Source: Pseudodesulfovibrio hydrargyri (lineage in GTDB: Bacteria; Desulfobacterota; Desulfovibrionia; Desulfovibrionales; Desulfovibrionaceae). Taken from it: a stretch of 64,000 nt of DNA. The position numbers and the translations under genes were made by a program. The notes beneath the pieces were generated by a model. The model was not told the origin of the DNA, did no database searches, and was given only the letters and a program-made list of their open reading frames with translations. Each line of letters begins with the position of its first letter. Position 1 is the first letter of the stretch. The stretch spans positions 62,001 through 126,000 of the forward strand of contig NZ_LKAQ01000004.1 of NCBI RefSeq assembly GCF_001874525.1, written 5' to 3'. Positions 33,268 to 44,620 of this stretch are shown piece by piece.

Positions 33268-33642
33268 CTACTCCCGCTCGGCAAAGACCGCCTTGGCCGC
33301 GAAGATCGCGTTCAGGGCCGCCGGGAATCCCGCGTAGACCGCGACCTGCATGAAGGTCTCGACGATCTCCTCACGCGTCCAGCCCACGTTCAGCGCGCCG
33401 TGGATGTGCACCTTGAGCTGCGGCTCGCACGCCCCCTTGGCGGCCAGGGCCGAGATGGTGATCAGCTCCCGGTCCTTGAGGGACAGGCCCGGCCGGGCAT
33501 AGATGTCCCCGAAGCCGAATTCGAGCATGAGCCGTCCGAAATCCGGGGCGATGTCCGCCAACGCCTCCACCACCCTGTCTCCCTGTTCCCCGTCCACGCG
33601 GGCGAGCATATCCAGGCCTCGTTCGTATCGTTCGTTGTCCAT
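33268..33642 (-). CDS. Carboxymuconolactone decarboxylase-family protein
   Basis: A 124-residue protein starting MDNERYERGLDMLARVDG after AAGGAGG (start at 33642; a longer frame has no site). It has the CMD core KDRELITISALAAKGACEPQLKVHIHGALNVGWTREEIVETFMQ (cited by motif: ISALAAKGACEPQLKVHIH and GWTREEI), where a single conserved Cys and the His form the active region. The gamma-carboxymuconolactone decarboxylase type lacks the CxxC of AhpD; the role here may be small-molecule decarboxylation or redox. It is divergent from a LysR gene that probably controls it. Confidence 0.88.
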   Translation of the reverse strand: MDNERYERGLDMLARVDGEQGDRVVEALADIAPDFGRLMLEFGFGDIYARPGLSLKDRELITISALAAKGACEPQLKVHIHGALNVGWTREEIVETFMQVAVYAGFPAALNAIFAAKAVFAERE

Positions 33643-33689
33643 GAGAACCTCCTTTTTTCCACCATGGCCCCGAGGCTGTGACACGTCCA

Positions 33690-33715
33690 ATATCACTTTT
33701 CACGACCTGTGATAT
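33690..33715. promoter_or_regulatory. LysR-type operator between the CMD and LysR genes
   Basis: ATATCAC (33690-33696) and GTGATAT (33709-33715) form an inverted repeat with a 12-base centre, in the 89-bp divergent promoter region. The form (T-N11-A-like) fits a LysR dimer site. A second ATCAC follows at 33725. Confidence 0.6.
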
Positions 33716-33731
33716 GGTATAAGTATCACTC

Positions 33732-34694
33732 ATGACCGACCGTCAGATGCGCTATTTCCTGGCCGTGGCCGAAACCCTGCACTTCCGCAGGGCGGCGGAG
33801 CGGCTGCACATGACCCAGCCGCCGCTGTCCCAGCAGATCGCGTCCTTCGAGGAGGAGCTGGGCGTGCCCCTGTTTACGCGCGACCGCCGGTCCGTGGCCC
33901 TGACCGAGGCGGGCGAAAGCCTGCTGTCGGACGTGCGCCGTATTCTCGCCGACATGGAGGCCGCCGAGCGGCGGGCCGTGGACACGGGACTGGGGCGCGT
34001 GGGCCGATTGCGCGTGGGGTTCATCGGCCCGGCCATCGATGGTCCGCTGGGACCGGACCTGAAGGCGTTTTGCGAAAACCACCCGGGCATCACCCTGGAG
34101 TTGATGGAGAAATCCACCCCGGAGCTGGTGGAGAGGGTCCGGGGCAAGGGGCTGGACGCGGCCGTGGTCAGGGTGTCCGAGCCGGGCCCGGACGGGCTGG
34201 AGCGGCACGTCTACCATCGGGAGAGTTACGTTCTGGCCGTACCCGTCGGTCACCGCCTGGCAAAGGAGCAGGCCGTTGAGACGGAAATGCTCGACGACGA
34301 GCCGCTGATCATGTTCCCGCGCAAGCTGAACCCGGTGCTGTACGACCAGTGGACCGCCATGCTCTCCGGGGCCGGGGCGAGGCTGCGCGTGGCCCAGGAG
34401 GTCCTGACCAAGCACGCCACCGTGGCCCTGGTGGCGGCGGGCCTGGGCGTCTCGCCCGTGCCCCGCTCCACGGCGGACAGCGGGCGCAGGGACGTCACCT
34501 TTATCCCCTTTGCCGTCCCGACACCCGAACTGACCTTTCACCTCATCGCCCGGCCCGAACCTCACGGCCCGGCCCTGGCTACCTTCCTCGCTCAACTCCT
34601 GAAGAAGCCCGGCGCCGAAGGTGCCTTACCGGGGTGCAGAGAGCGAGCCCCAGGACGGGACGAATCAAGGCGATGTCATCCGGGAACGCCGTGA
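33732..34694 (+). CDS. LysR-family transcriptional regulator
   Basis: A 320-residue regulator. The N-terminal winged helix is typical (MRYFLAVAETLHFRRAAERLHMTQPPLSQQI), followed by a co-factor-binding domain (GRLRVGFIGPAIDG, then LVERVRGKGLDAAVV). The last 30 residues (EGALPGCRERAPGRDESRRC) look like translated intergenic sequence, possibly a lost stop. It is divergent from the CMD gene with a palindrome between, so it probably controls that gene and itself. Confidence 0.93.
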   Translation: MTDRQMRYFLAVAETLHFRRAAERLHMTQPPLSQQIASFEEELGVPLFTRDRRSVALTEAGESLLSDVRRILADMEAAERRAVDTGLGRVGRLRVGFIGPAIDGPLGPDLKAFCENHPGITLELMEKSTPELVERVRGKGLDAAVVRVSEPGPDGLERHVYHRESYVLAVPVGHRLAKEQAVETEMLDDEPLIMFPRKLNPVLYDQWTAMLSGAGARLRVAQEVLTKHATVALVAAGLGVSPVPRSTADSGRRDVTFIPFAVPTPELTFHLIARPEPHGPALATFLAQLLKKPGAEGALPGCRERAPGRDESRRCHPGTP

Positions 34695-34729
34695 AGCGGC
34701 ATCCCTAGCCGTCTTTTCCTGGATGAAAC

Positions 34730-36478
34730 TCAGGCCTGGTCAAACCCGTTGAAACGGAACCCGCTGGCCTTGTCGCCAAAGTTCCCGCGCCCGCGCGCAT
34801 CGCGGTACGCTTCATAGACCACGTCCATGGTCAAATCGAGTTCCTCGCCCAATGAGCGCAGGGCGGCGCTCGAGTCCGGGTCGGCCGCATCAATGCCGCC
34901 CTTGTAGACCACGTTGACGCCGTCGTCGCCGTTGTCGTTCAGGCGGTTGTAGCCGGCCAGGGTCATGAGCGTGTCCGGCCCGTGCTCGTCGGGCTGGAGG
35001 AACTCGCGGGTCTCCTGGGACTCCCGGGCCACGGTCTTGCCGTTCTCGAGAATCTCGGTGGTGTGCGAGGTGTGTTGCAGGACCGCCGGTCGGTCGCCGT
35101 CGCTCAGCCCGGCCACGGTGCGGAAGGGCAGCCGGTCGTCCACGCCGCGCTCCGGCGCGTTCCGGGCCTGGTGGCTGTCCTGCTTGCGCATGACCATCTC
35201 GCCGTCCTCGTAGAGTTCGGTGGTCCAGTCCGCGTCAAAGGGTTGCCCGAAGCGGCCGTATTCGGCCATGTCGGCGGCCGAGCCATACTGCCCCTTGGCC
35301 ACGGCCCTGCCCAGCCCTTCCAGGAAGAATTCGGGCGCTGATGAACTTTCCTCCAGCTTGGTCCCCAGCAGCTCCGAGGAATCCTGTGCCTCGGGGGTGA
35401 GGTATTCCTCGGGCTTGAGGCCCAGGAGGTCCAGGACTCCGGGCCGCTTCATGAGCTTGTGCCCGGCGAACTCCTCCAGGCGGAAGGAGCCGCGGCCGTG
35501 CTTGACCAGTTCGCCGTCCTTGTACCAGCTGACGTCCGCGGTCTGGTATTGTTCGCCGTTCTTGTCGCCGACCCCGTCCTCCGAGGCGTCGGTGACCGTG
35601 GCCTCGCGCAGAAGTTCGCCGTCCCGGTCATACTCCTCGCTGACCACGGACAGCCGGGTGTCGTGGTGGAGTTCACGAGTCGCAAGGGGCCCCATGCCGC
35701 CCACCTCCACGCCGTGGCGGTTGGACTCCTGGGTGAACTCGCCCGTCTGGTCGATGACGATGTTCCTGGCGAGCTGCTTGTTGTCGTAAAACTCCTGGAT
35801 GTCGGCGTGGTAGCTCAGGCTGTGATCCTCGTTGGTCAGCTTGAGGACCAGGGTGTCCGCGTCGCCGTCCACATCCTCGGTCATACGCGAAAATTCGTTG
35901 CCGGACAGGCTGATGGTGGCCTGGCCGGTGTTGCGGGTGCGCATATACATCTCGTCGCCCAGGGTGCGCTCGACCTGCCCGTCCTTGTACCAGGTGACCG
36001 AGCGATTCATGACCGCGCCGGTCCAGCCGCCCTTCTCCTCGATCCGGGCCATTTCCGCGTGGATGGTCTGGGAGACCTTGCCGGTCTCGTCATAGTAGGT
36101 GGTGTCGAGCACGGCCCGTTCGTCACCCATGGTCCCGTCCACGGACTTGACCAGCTTGTCCCCGTCGTACTCGCGCACGGTCAGGGTCCCGCCGTCGATG
36201 TCGATGATCTCGGTGTGCCCGTTCTTGAGGGTGCGCTCGGAGTGGGCCAGGCCGCCGGGCAGCTTCCAGGGCGAGCCCTCGGCCCGGGCGGCGTCCTGTT
36301 CGCTCTCGTCCGTGGAGGCCGTTCCGGCCCGCCCGGCCGCGTACTTGCGCAGGGCCTCGTCGCTGATGGAGACCACGTCCCTGTTGGCGGACGAGCCCGC
36401 CTGTCCAACGGAGTCGGCCCGGCTTCCATTGACGGAATAGGCCAGTGAGGTCGAGGCGCTGCTGACGGGATCGATCAT
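34730..36478 (-). CDS. Hypothetical repeat protein with flagellar-type N-terminal motif
   Basis: A 582-residue acidic protein without signal peptide. The N-terminus ends in DVVSISDEALRKYAA, a motif seen in FlgM and other flagellum-linked proteins of these bacteria (memory). The body has repeated units with a (T/S/A)xxWYKDG(Q/E)xxxxxxG pattern (VTWYKDGQVERTLGD; VSWYKDGELVKHGRG), along with ELYEDGEMVMRK and YDRDGELLREA, as in MORN-like or YwqK-like beta repeats. The role is unknown. It stands alone, with a 190-bp upstream region that is AT-rich next to its neighbours. Confidence 0.75.
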   Translation of the reverse strand: MIDPVSSASTSLAYSVNGSRADSVGQAGSSANRDVVSISDEALRKYAAGRAGTASTDESEQDAARAEGSPWKLPGGLAHSERTLKNGHTEIIDIDGGTLTVREYDGDKLVKSVDGTMGDERAVLDTTYYDETGKVSQTIHAEMARIEEKGGWTGAVMNRSVTWYKDGQVERTLGDEMYMRTRNTGQATISLSGNEFSRMTEDVDGDADTLVLKLTNEDHSLSYHADIQEFYDNKQLARNIVIDQTGEFTQESNRHGVEVGGMGPLATRELHHDTRLSVVSEEYDRDGELLREATVTDASEDGVGDKNGEQYQTADVSWYKDGELVKHGRGSFRLEEFAGHKLMKRPGVLDLLGLKPEEYLTPEAQDSSELLGTKLEESSSAPEFFLEGLGRAVAKGQYGSAADMAEYGRFGQPFDADWTTELYEDGEMVMRKQDSHQARNAPERGVDDRLPFRTVAGLSDGDRPAVLQHTSHTTEILENGKTVARESQETREFLQPDEHGPDTLMTLAGYNRLNDNGDDGVNVVYKGGIDAADPDSSAALRSLGEELDLTMDVVYEAYRDARGRGNFGDKASGFRFNGFDQA

Positions 36479-36674
36479 GTTCGCTCCTTGTTCCGTGCCG
36501 GGCGGGATAGGGCCTGGTCACCAACTCATATCGACACGTCTTCACATATCTTTATATTGGCTCCATATGTGGATTGTATTTTTACTATGAATAATGCCGG
36601 GCCGGTTTGCCCGGGCCGCACTCCGGACAAGTCCCTCCTTGCAGGCCGGAACCAGTTGGAGTACCGTGCGCCCC

Positions 36675-37835
36675 ATGACGAAATCGCGCATCACCAGAGA
36701 CACCCTGCTCGACAATGTCCGGCGGGTGGTGGTCAAGGTCGGCTCGGCCGTGCTGGCCACCCGCGACGGCCTGAACGGCGCGGCCATCAACCGGCTGGCC
36801 GACCAGCTGGCCGAGCTGTCGGATCGCGGCCTGGACGTGATCCTGGTCTCCTCGGGCGCGGTGGCCGCGGGCAGGCAGCGCATCTTCGAGCGGACCCGGA
36901 AGAAGCACCGCAACGGCAAGGACATGGTCTCCCGGCAGGCGGCCTCGGCCGTGGGCCAGGGGCGGCTGATGCACGACTACGACGAGGCCTTCGCCAGGCA
37001 CGGCAAGGTCACGGCCCAGGTCCTGCTGACCCGCAGCGGCCTCAAGCTCCGCGACCGTTTCCTGAATGCCCGCAACACCCTGGAGAGGCTCCTGGAATGG
37101 GGCGTCATCCCGATCATCAACGAAAACGACACCGTGTCCACCCGGGAGCTGGAATTCGGGGACAACGACACCCTGGCAGCCATGTGCCTGGGGTTGATCG
37201 GCGCTGACCTGTTCGTCAACCTGACCTCGGCCGACGGGGTCTTCGACAGGAACCCGGACGCCAACCCGGACGCCCGGCCCATCCCGCTCATCGAGGACAT
37301 CGCTGCCCTGGACCTGGAGAGCATGTGCGACGGCAAGACCAACGTGGGCACCGGCGGCATGTACTCCAAGCTGCGCGCGGCCCGGCGGGCGGCCCAGCTC
37401 GGCGTGCCCACCCTGATCGCCTCGGGCAAGGGCGCGTTCGACATCCCCGCGGCCCTTCGGGGCGGCGACACGGGAACGCTCATCCTGCCCGACGACCGGG
37501 TGGTCTCGAGCAAGAAATTCTGGCTGGCCTACCGAGACGACCCGTCCGGGTCCATCCTGGTGGACGGCGGCGCGGCCAACGCCCTGCTGACCAAGGGCAC
37601 GTCGCTGCTGCCCATCGGCATCACCGGGGTGGAAGGCTGTTTCGAGCGCGGGGCGCTCATCTTCATCAAGACCGCTGACGGCGACGAACTCGGCGTGGGC
37701 CAGACCAACTACTCCGCCGACGAGTTGTGCCGCATCAAGGGCAAGCGCACGGACGAACTGGCGGCCATTGTCGGCCCCATGGTCTCGGACGAGGCCGTCC
37801 ACCGCGACAACATGCTCCTGGACGCGGCCATCTGA
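36675..37835 (+). CDS. proB: Glutamate 5-kinase
   Basis: A 386-residue ProB with a PUA domain. The amino-acid-kinase part has VVVKVGSAVL, VILVSSGAVAAGRQ, PIINENDTVSTRELEFGDND and VGTGGMYSKLRAA; the PUA C-terminus has GSILVDGGAANALL and FIKTADGDELGVGQTNYSADEL. It makes glutamyl-5-phosphate, the first step of proline synthesis. The usual partner proA is not adjacent. It overlaps the next gene by one base. Confidence 0.97.
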   Translation: MTKSRITRDTLLDNVRRVVVKVGSAVLATRDGLNGAAINRLADQLAELSDRGLDVILVSSGAVAAGRQRIFERTRKKHRNGKDMVSRQAASAVGQGRLMHDYDEAFARHGKVTAQVLLTRSGLKLRDRFLNARNTLERLLEWGVIPIINENDTVSTRELEFGDNDTLAAMCLGLIGADLFVNLTSADGVFDRNPDANPDARPIPLIEDIAALDLESMCDGKTNVGTGGMYSKLRAARRAAQLGVPTLIASGKGAFDIPAALRGGDTGTLILPDDRVVSSKKFWLAYRDDPSGSILVDGGAANALLTKGTSLLPIGITGVEGCFERGALIFIKTADGDELGVGQTNYSADELCRIKGKRTDELAAIVGPMVSDEAVHRDNMLLDAAI

Positions 37836-39031
37836 TGCGCAGGCTCTACCTGGACCGCAATCTCCAGTACGTCTTCGGCGTCACGCTCATGGCCGTGCTC
37901 GGCGTGTCGTCGATCATCCCGGCACTGCCGGACATCATGAAGGGGCTGCACCTGAGCGCGGTGCAGATCGGCCTGGTCATCTCGGCCTTCACCCTGCCGG
38001 GCGTGCTCTTCTCGCCGCTGGTCGGGATCATGGCCGACCGCATGGGCCGCAAGGTGCTCCTGGTGCCCTCGCTGTTCGTGTTCAGCGGCTTCGGCTTCGC
38101 CTGCTTCTTCGCCCGAACCATGGACCAACTCCTGATCCTGCGCTTCTTCCAGGGCGTGGGCGCGGCCCCGCTGGGCGTGCTCTACTCGACCATGATCGGC
38201 GACCTGTACCACGGCATGGAGCGCGGCCAGGCCATGGGCTACAACGCCTCGGTCCTGGCCATGGGCACGGCGGGCTACCCGGCCGTGGGCGGGGTCCTGG
38301 CCCTGCTCGGCTGGAACTACCCATTCCTGCTGCCCCTGCTGGCCGTGCCCCTGGGACTGACCATCCTCTTCTTCATGCACAACCCGGAACCCAAGAAATC
38401 CGGGAGCCTCAAGGAATATTTCACGGAGGCCATGCGGCGGATGAAGACGCGCCAGGCCATGGCCCTGTTCGCCACCACCCTTTTGACCTTCGTCATCCTG
38501 TACGGCCCGCTGATCACCTACCTGCCCCTGCTGCTCAGCCACCGGTTCGCGGCCTCGCCCGCGACAATCGGGTTGGTCTTCCTGGCCGCCTCGGGCTTCA
38601 CCGGGCTGGCCTCGTTCCAGCTCGGCAGGCTGACCCTGCGTTTCGGGCAGCGGACCCTGCTCACGGCCGCGGCCGTGCTCTACGGGCTGTGCATGCTCCT
38701 GACCCCGCACGCGCCGACCCTGCTGCTGACCATTCCCCCGGTCATCTGCTTCGGCCTGGCCCAGGGGCTGAACATCCCCACGGTCATGACCATGCTGACG
38801 ACCATCGCGCCCATGGAGCAGCGCGGCGCGTTCATGGCCGCCAACGGGCTGCTCCTGCGCCTAGCCCAGACCGTGGCTCCCATGGTCATGGGAGGGCTCT
38901 ACGCCATGGGCGGCATGGACGCCGTTTTCTGGGGGGGCTTCGTCTGCGCGGTGGCCATCCTGATCCTGGCGCGCTTCCACATCGTCAACATCAACCCGGC
39001 CCCTAATCGGCCGGAAACCGCAAGCCGATAA
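37835..39031 (+). CDS. Major facilitator superfamily transporter
   Basis: A 398-residue, 12-helix protein, with the start on the proB stop (TGATG). It shows the MFS loop 2-3 motif GIMADRMGRKVLL, and FARTMDQLLILRFFQGVGAAPLG, typical of DHA1-type drug or metabolite exporters. The substrate is unknown. Coupling with proB suggests co-transcription only. Confidence 0.9.
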   Translation: MRRLYLDRNLQYVFGVTLMAVLGVSSIIPALPDIMKGLHLSAVQIGLVISAFTLPGVLFSPLVGIMADRMGRKVLLVPSLFVFSGFGFACFFARTMDQLLILRFFQGVGAAPLGVLYSTMIGDLYHGMERGQAMGYNASVLAMGTAGYPAVGGVLALLGWNYPFLLPLLAVPLGLTILFFMHNPEPKKSGSLKEYFTEAMRRMKTRQAMALFATTLLTFVILYGPLITYLPLLLSHRFAASPATIGLVFLAASGFTGLASFQLGRLTLRFGQRTLLTAAAVLYGLCMLLTPHAPTLLLTIPPVICFGLAQGLNIPTVMTMLTTIAPMEQRGAFMAANGLLLRLAQTVAPMVMGGLYAMGGMDAVFWGGFVCAVAILILARFHIVNINPAPNRPETASR

Positions 39032-39037
39032 GACAGT

Positions 39038-39184
39038 ATGACCTCCATCCGCTCCCGCCTGCAACACAGGCTCAATCCCCTGCATGTCTATTGCAGGCTC
39101 CGCTCCCTGGGCATGGCCCATCGGCCCGCCGTCATGGTCTCCAGCTGCTGGGAACGCGCCCTGTACCGGCACATCCTGTCCTGA
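39038..39184 (+). CDS. Small basic protein downstream of MFS gene
   Basis: A 48-codon frame starting MTSIRSRLQHRLNPLHVYC, ending WERALYRHILS, 6 bp after the MFS stop. It is arginine- and histidine-rich with two cysteines, and helical. I believe similar short proteins (SRLQHRLNPLHVYCRL) occur in other Desulfovibrio genomes, which argues for a real gene. The function is unknown. Confidence 0.5.
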   Translation: MTSIRSRLQHRLNPLHVYCRLRSLGMAHRPAVMVSSCWERALYRHILS

Positions 39185-39208
39185 TCCGCCGCCCCGCCCG
39201 GGGCCGCC

Positions 39209-39553
39209 CTACGACTCCCGGTACCGCCGGATGAAGGCGTCCAGCCGGTCGCGCTGCCTTTCCATGTGCAGAATCCACGCCTCCAGGACCTCGAGCCCCT
39301 CGTTGGTGACCGAATAGACCCGCTTTGCCGGGCCGTCGCCCTCGCTGTCCCAGGAGGACACGACCAGCCCCTCCTCGTCCATCTGGCGCAGGTGGCGGTA
39401 GATCATGCCCGGAGGCGCGTCGCCGCTCAAAAAACCGTAGTCCGCGATGGTCTGGATGAGTTGGTATCCGTAGGAAGGCCCGGCCTTGAGGGCCATGAGC
39501 AGGGAGGGTTGCACGTACCGTTGCGGCTTGGCGCCGCCCACTTTTTTCGACAT
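39209..39553 (-). CDS. PadR-family transcriptional regulator
   Basis: A 114-residue winged-helix protein. It shows the PadR pattern LLMALKAGPSYGYQLIQTI, PGMIYRHLRQMDEEGLVVSSWD and GPAKRVYSVTNEGLEVL, with a short C-terminal helix. It is divergent from a small conserved gene, sharing an AT-rich promoter region that probably holds its operator. The ligand is unknown. Confidence 0.9.
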   Translation of the reverse strand: MSKKVGGAKPQRYVQPSLLMALKAGPSYGYQLIQTIADYGFLSGDAPPGMIYRHLRQMDEEGLVVSSWDSEGDGPAKRVYSVTNEGLEVLEAWILHMERQRDRLDAFIRRYRES

Positions 39554-39568
39554 TCGTAAAAGTCCTTC

Positions 39569-39598
39569 TTGACTATATGTGCTTTAAGGATATATATA
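39569..39598 (+). promoter_or_regulatory. Promoter in the PadR divergent region
   Basis: TTGACT (39569-39574), a spacer of 16-18 bases and TATATA within 39591-39598, about 50 bp upstream of the small gene at 39644. This AT-rich block is the only one in the region and probably also holds a PadR site. Confidence 0.55.
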
Positions 39599-39643
39599 CA
39601 GTATAGACAATTATCCATCGAGGCACAACCCAAGGAGGCAACC

Positions 39644-39847
39644 ATGAAGATTATCGTGCGGGAACGCATGCGTTCCGAGGAAGGGACCAAGAAACCGAGG
39701 TTCCGCGTTGTCGGCGTCCAGGGCGGCGATCTGAAACTCCACGTCAAACGCATCCGCAAGTGCGAACTCATCGAGTTGGCCGAAATCACCGGGGCCGAAA
39801 TCGTCTACCTCAGCCGGGACGGCGAGGGCGTCAACAAAGAGGCCTAG
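39644..39847 (+). CDS. Small conserved-type hypothetical protein
   Basis: A 67-residue protein after AAGGAGG. It begins MKIIVRERMRSEEGTKKPRF, with VVGVQGGDLKLHVKRIRKCELIELA and a final EIVYLSRDGEG. It is soluble and basic and rich in beta strands. I do not recognise the family. It is divergent from a PadR regulator, which may control it, and is followed by a strong terminator. Confidence 0.65.
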   Translation: MKIIVRERMRSEEGTKKPRFRVVGVQGGDLKLHVKRIRKCELIELAEITGAEIVYLSRDGEGVNKEA

Positions 39848-39907
39848 TCTCCGGAAGAAGAGGACGCCCGTGCTCTAAGGAAAAGAAATCCCCGTTTCGG
39901 GGAGACC

Positions 39908-39941
39908 AAAAGGCCTTGCCGATGGATTGGCAAGGCCTTTT
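39908..39941. terminator. Bidirectional terminator
   Basis: AAAAGGCCTTGCC (39908-39920) pairs with GGCAAGGCCTTTT (39929-39941) around 8 bases, with A/T runs on both sides. It serves the small plus-strand gene and the convergent MosA/B-like gene. A smaller CCCCGTTTCGGGG hairpin lies just before it. Confidence 0.9.
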
Positions 39942-40046
39942 GTCGTTGTCGCGATGCGGAAAGATAAAAATGGGACCAGGGGGCGGGGATCGACGGCCTT
40001 CTTTGGCTTAGGCCTGCCTCTCCCCGCCCCCCGGGCGCCGGATGCG

Positions 40047-40898
40047 TCAATCCTTGTACACGATGGTGCCCACGTGCTCGCCGTCCAGGGCGGCGTGAAG
40101 GTGCTCGGGATGCCGGAGGACGTCGATGATCTGGAAGGACTTCATGGTCTTGGCGTTCTTGAGGAAGGTCAGGACCGGACGTTCGACAATGAGGTCCTCG
40201 AGATCGAGCGCAAGGAGCTCGTCCACGTGGATCCTGTCGTAAAATTTGAGCGCGTCGCGGCTCTTGGCCTTTTTGGGATCGCTCTCGAACATGCCCTTCT
40301 CGTCCTTGAGGTAGATGAGCGAGCGCGCGCCGATGTTCTCGGCCAGTAGAAAGGCCCCGGAATCGGTCCGGTGGGGCGGGATGGAGCCCTGCTCGGCCGG
40401 GTGCTCGAAGAACCCGTAGGGCGGGATGCCGGTGGTGATGGGCAGGTAGCCGAGCTGGCAGTACATGTGCAGCTGCTCCAGGTGGTCGCCGTGGCCGATC
40501 AGGGCCCCGCCGTGTTTGGCCAGCAGGACCGAGAGCATCTCGGCGTTCTGGGCCGAGACCTTGTCGCCGAGCTTGGACAGGACGCCGGTGGGCATGCCCA
40601 GGTCCACGCCGATGGAGTAGACGTGGCGAGCCCGGGTGCCGCCGCCGCACATGAGCAGGATCTTGTGCTTTTCCTTGGCCTTGACCAGTTCATCGAGGAT
40701 GGGGAACAGCGCCTTGGCCCCGCGGTCCATGATGGACTGGCCGCCGATCTTGAGCACGTTGACGTCCGGCTGCATGCGGAAGTACTCGCCCGCCTCGGTG
40801 CTCGCGAGCAGGGCGCGGTCGACCAGGGACTCGCCCATGAGCGGGGTGTCGATGTGCAGCCGCCCCTTGGCGTCCTTCTCCTTGATGAGCTTGGCCAT
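40047..40898 (-). CDS. Molybdenum-storage-protein-like amino-acid-kinase-fold protein
   Basis: A 283-residue protein of the UMP-kinase fold. It matches the Azotobacter MosA/MosB pattern: VLKIGGQSIMDRGAKALFPILDEL, CGGGTRARHVYSIGVDLGMPTG, IPPHRTDSGAFLLAENIGA and a late GEHVGTIV. MoSto stores molybdate as ATP-dependent polyoxometalate clusters; not all homologues are proved to do so. The gene lies 98 bp downstream of a MOT1 molybdate-type transporter on the same strand and near moeA, which supports a role in molybdenum supply for enzymes such as the FdhA in this window. Only one subunit gene is present. Confidence 0.75.
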   Translation of the reverse strand: MAKLIKEKDAKGRLHIDTPLMGESLVDRALLASTEAGEYFRMQPDVNVLKIGGQSIMDRGAKALFPILDELVKAKEKHKILLMCGGGTRARHVYSIGVDLGMPTGVLSKLGDKVSAQNAEMLSVLLAKHGGALIGHGDHLEQLHMYCQLGYLPITTGIPPYGFFEHPAEQGSIPPHRTDSGAFLLAENIGARSLIYLKDEKGMFESDPKKAKSRDALKFYDRIHVDELLALDLEDLIVERPVLTFLKNAKTMKSFQIIDVLRHPEHLHAALDGEHVGTIVYKD

Positions 40899-40987
40899 GC
40901 CTTTCCTCCTGCTCGGTTCTTGAGATTCCGAACCATTGTACCTGATGGGGAAAAAATGGCAAGCCGTTTGGAATTACGCTCGACTGA

Positions 40988-43333
<2,346 letters not shown>

Positions 43334-43342
43334 GCCGGGCCC

Positions 43343-44596
43343 ATGGAACACGGATTTTTCACGATCATCTCCCGGTCCGAATTCGAGGCCCTGCTGCGCG
43401 GGTTCGCGCCGCTTTCCCCCGAGACCGTGGACCTGGCCAAGGCGGCCGGGCGCGTCCTGGCCGAAGGCCTGGTCGCACCGCACGACTGGCCCCTGCTCGA
43501 CCGCTCCTGCATGGACGGGTTCGCGGTCAGCGCCCGCGACGTGTTCGGGTCCGGAGAGTCCAACCCCGGCTACCTGGAATGCGTGGCCGCCCTGCCCATC
43601 GACAAGTTGCCGGACACCGTCCTCTCCCCGGGAGAATGCGCGCGCATCGCCACGGGCGGCGTGCTGCCCGAAGGCGCGGACGCCGTGGTCATGGTCGAGC
43701 ACACCCAGGCCATGCAGGACGAGACCGTGGGCGGGACCATCGAGATACGCAAGTCCGTGGCCCCGGGCGAGAACGTCATGCAGCGCGGCGAGGACGCCCG
43801 CAAGGACGCCGAGGCCCTGCCCCCGGGCACGGTCCTGCGGCCCCAGGAAATCGGCCTGGCCGCGGCCCTGGGCTTCGAAAAACTGTCCCTGCGCAAGCGC
43901 CCCAGGGTGGGCATCCTGTCCACGGGCGACGAGTTGATAGAAGTCGGCCAGACACCGAAGCCGGGCCAGGTGCGCGACGTGAACACCCACACCGTCGCCG
44001 CCCTGGTGGAACAGGCGGGCGGCGCGCCCGTGCCCTACGGCATCGTCAAGGACGACCTCGACAGCCTGAGCCGGGCGCTTGAGCGGGCCATAGCCGAAAA
44101 CGACGCGGTCCTGCTGTCCGGAGGCAGCTCCATCGGCGTGCGCGACCTCACGGTCCAGGCCATCGAGGCCATGGACGAGGCGGAAATCCTGGCCCACGGG
44201 GTGGCCATCAGCCCGGGCAAGCCGACCATCCTCGGCCGCGTGGGCCACAAGCCGGTCATCGGCCTGCCCGGCCAGGTGACCTCGGCCCTGGTCGTGATGC
44301 ACGTCCTGATCCTGCCGCTTATCCGCCATCTCATGGGCGACGGGAACGCCTTTTCCCCGGCCCGGCGCTGCCTGCGCAAGGCCGAGCTGGCCCGCAACGT
44401 GGCCTCCAAGCCGGGCCGCGAGGACTACGTTCGCATCCGCCTGGAGGAACGCGACGGGCAGCCGCCCCTGGCCCATCCGGTGCTCGGCAAATCCGGCCTG
44501 CTTCGGACCATTGTCCAGGCCCACGGACTGGCCGTGATCCCGGCCGACTCCGAAGGGCTCTACGCCTCGGAGTTGATTGATATTTGGATTGTCTAA
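43343..44596 (+). CDS. moeA: Molybdopterin molybdenumtransferase MoeA
   Basis: A 417-residue protein with PLLDRSCMDGFAV (MoeA-like start), ATGGVLPEGADAVVMVEHT, RVGILSTGDELIEVG, VLLSGGSSIGVRDL and the C-terminal domain ending LIDIWIV. It inserts molybdenum (or tungsten) into molybdopterin for enzymes such as formate dehydrogenase. It is coupled with argB, with no apparent link, but is near the transporter/storage genes. Confidence 0.95.
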   Translation: MEHGFFTIISRSEFEALLRGFAPLSPETVDLAKAAGRVLAEGLVAPHDWPLLDRSCMDGFAVSARDVFGSGESNPGYLECVAALPIDKLPDTVLSPGECARIATGGVLPEGADAVVMVEHTQAMQDETVGGTIEIRKSVAPGENVMQRGEDARKDAEALPPGTVLRPQEIGLAAALGFEKLSLRKRPRVGILSTGDELIEVGQTPKPGQVRDVNTHTVAALVEQAGGAPVPYGIVKDDLDSLSRALERAIAENDAVLLSGGSSIGVRDLTVQAIEAMDEAEILAHGVAISPGKPTILGRVGHKPVIGLPGQVTSALVVMHVLILPLIRHLMGDGNAFSPARRCLRKAELARNVASKPGREDYVRIRLEERDGQPPLAHPVLGKSGLLRTIVQAHGLAVIPADSEGLYASELIDIWIV

Positions 44597-44620
44597 CAGC
44601 CTGATTTAGCTGTCATTCGA

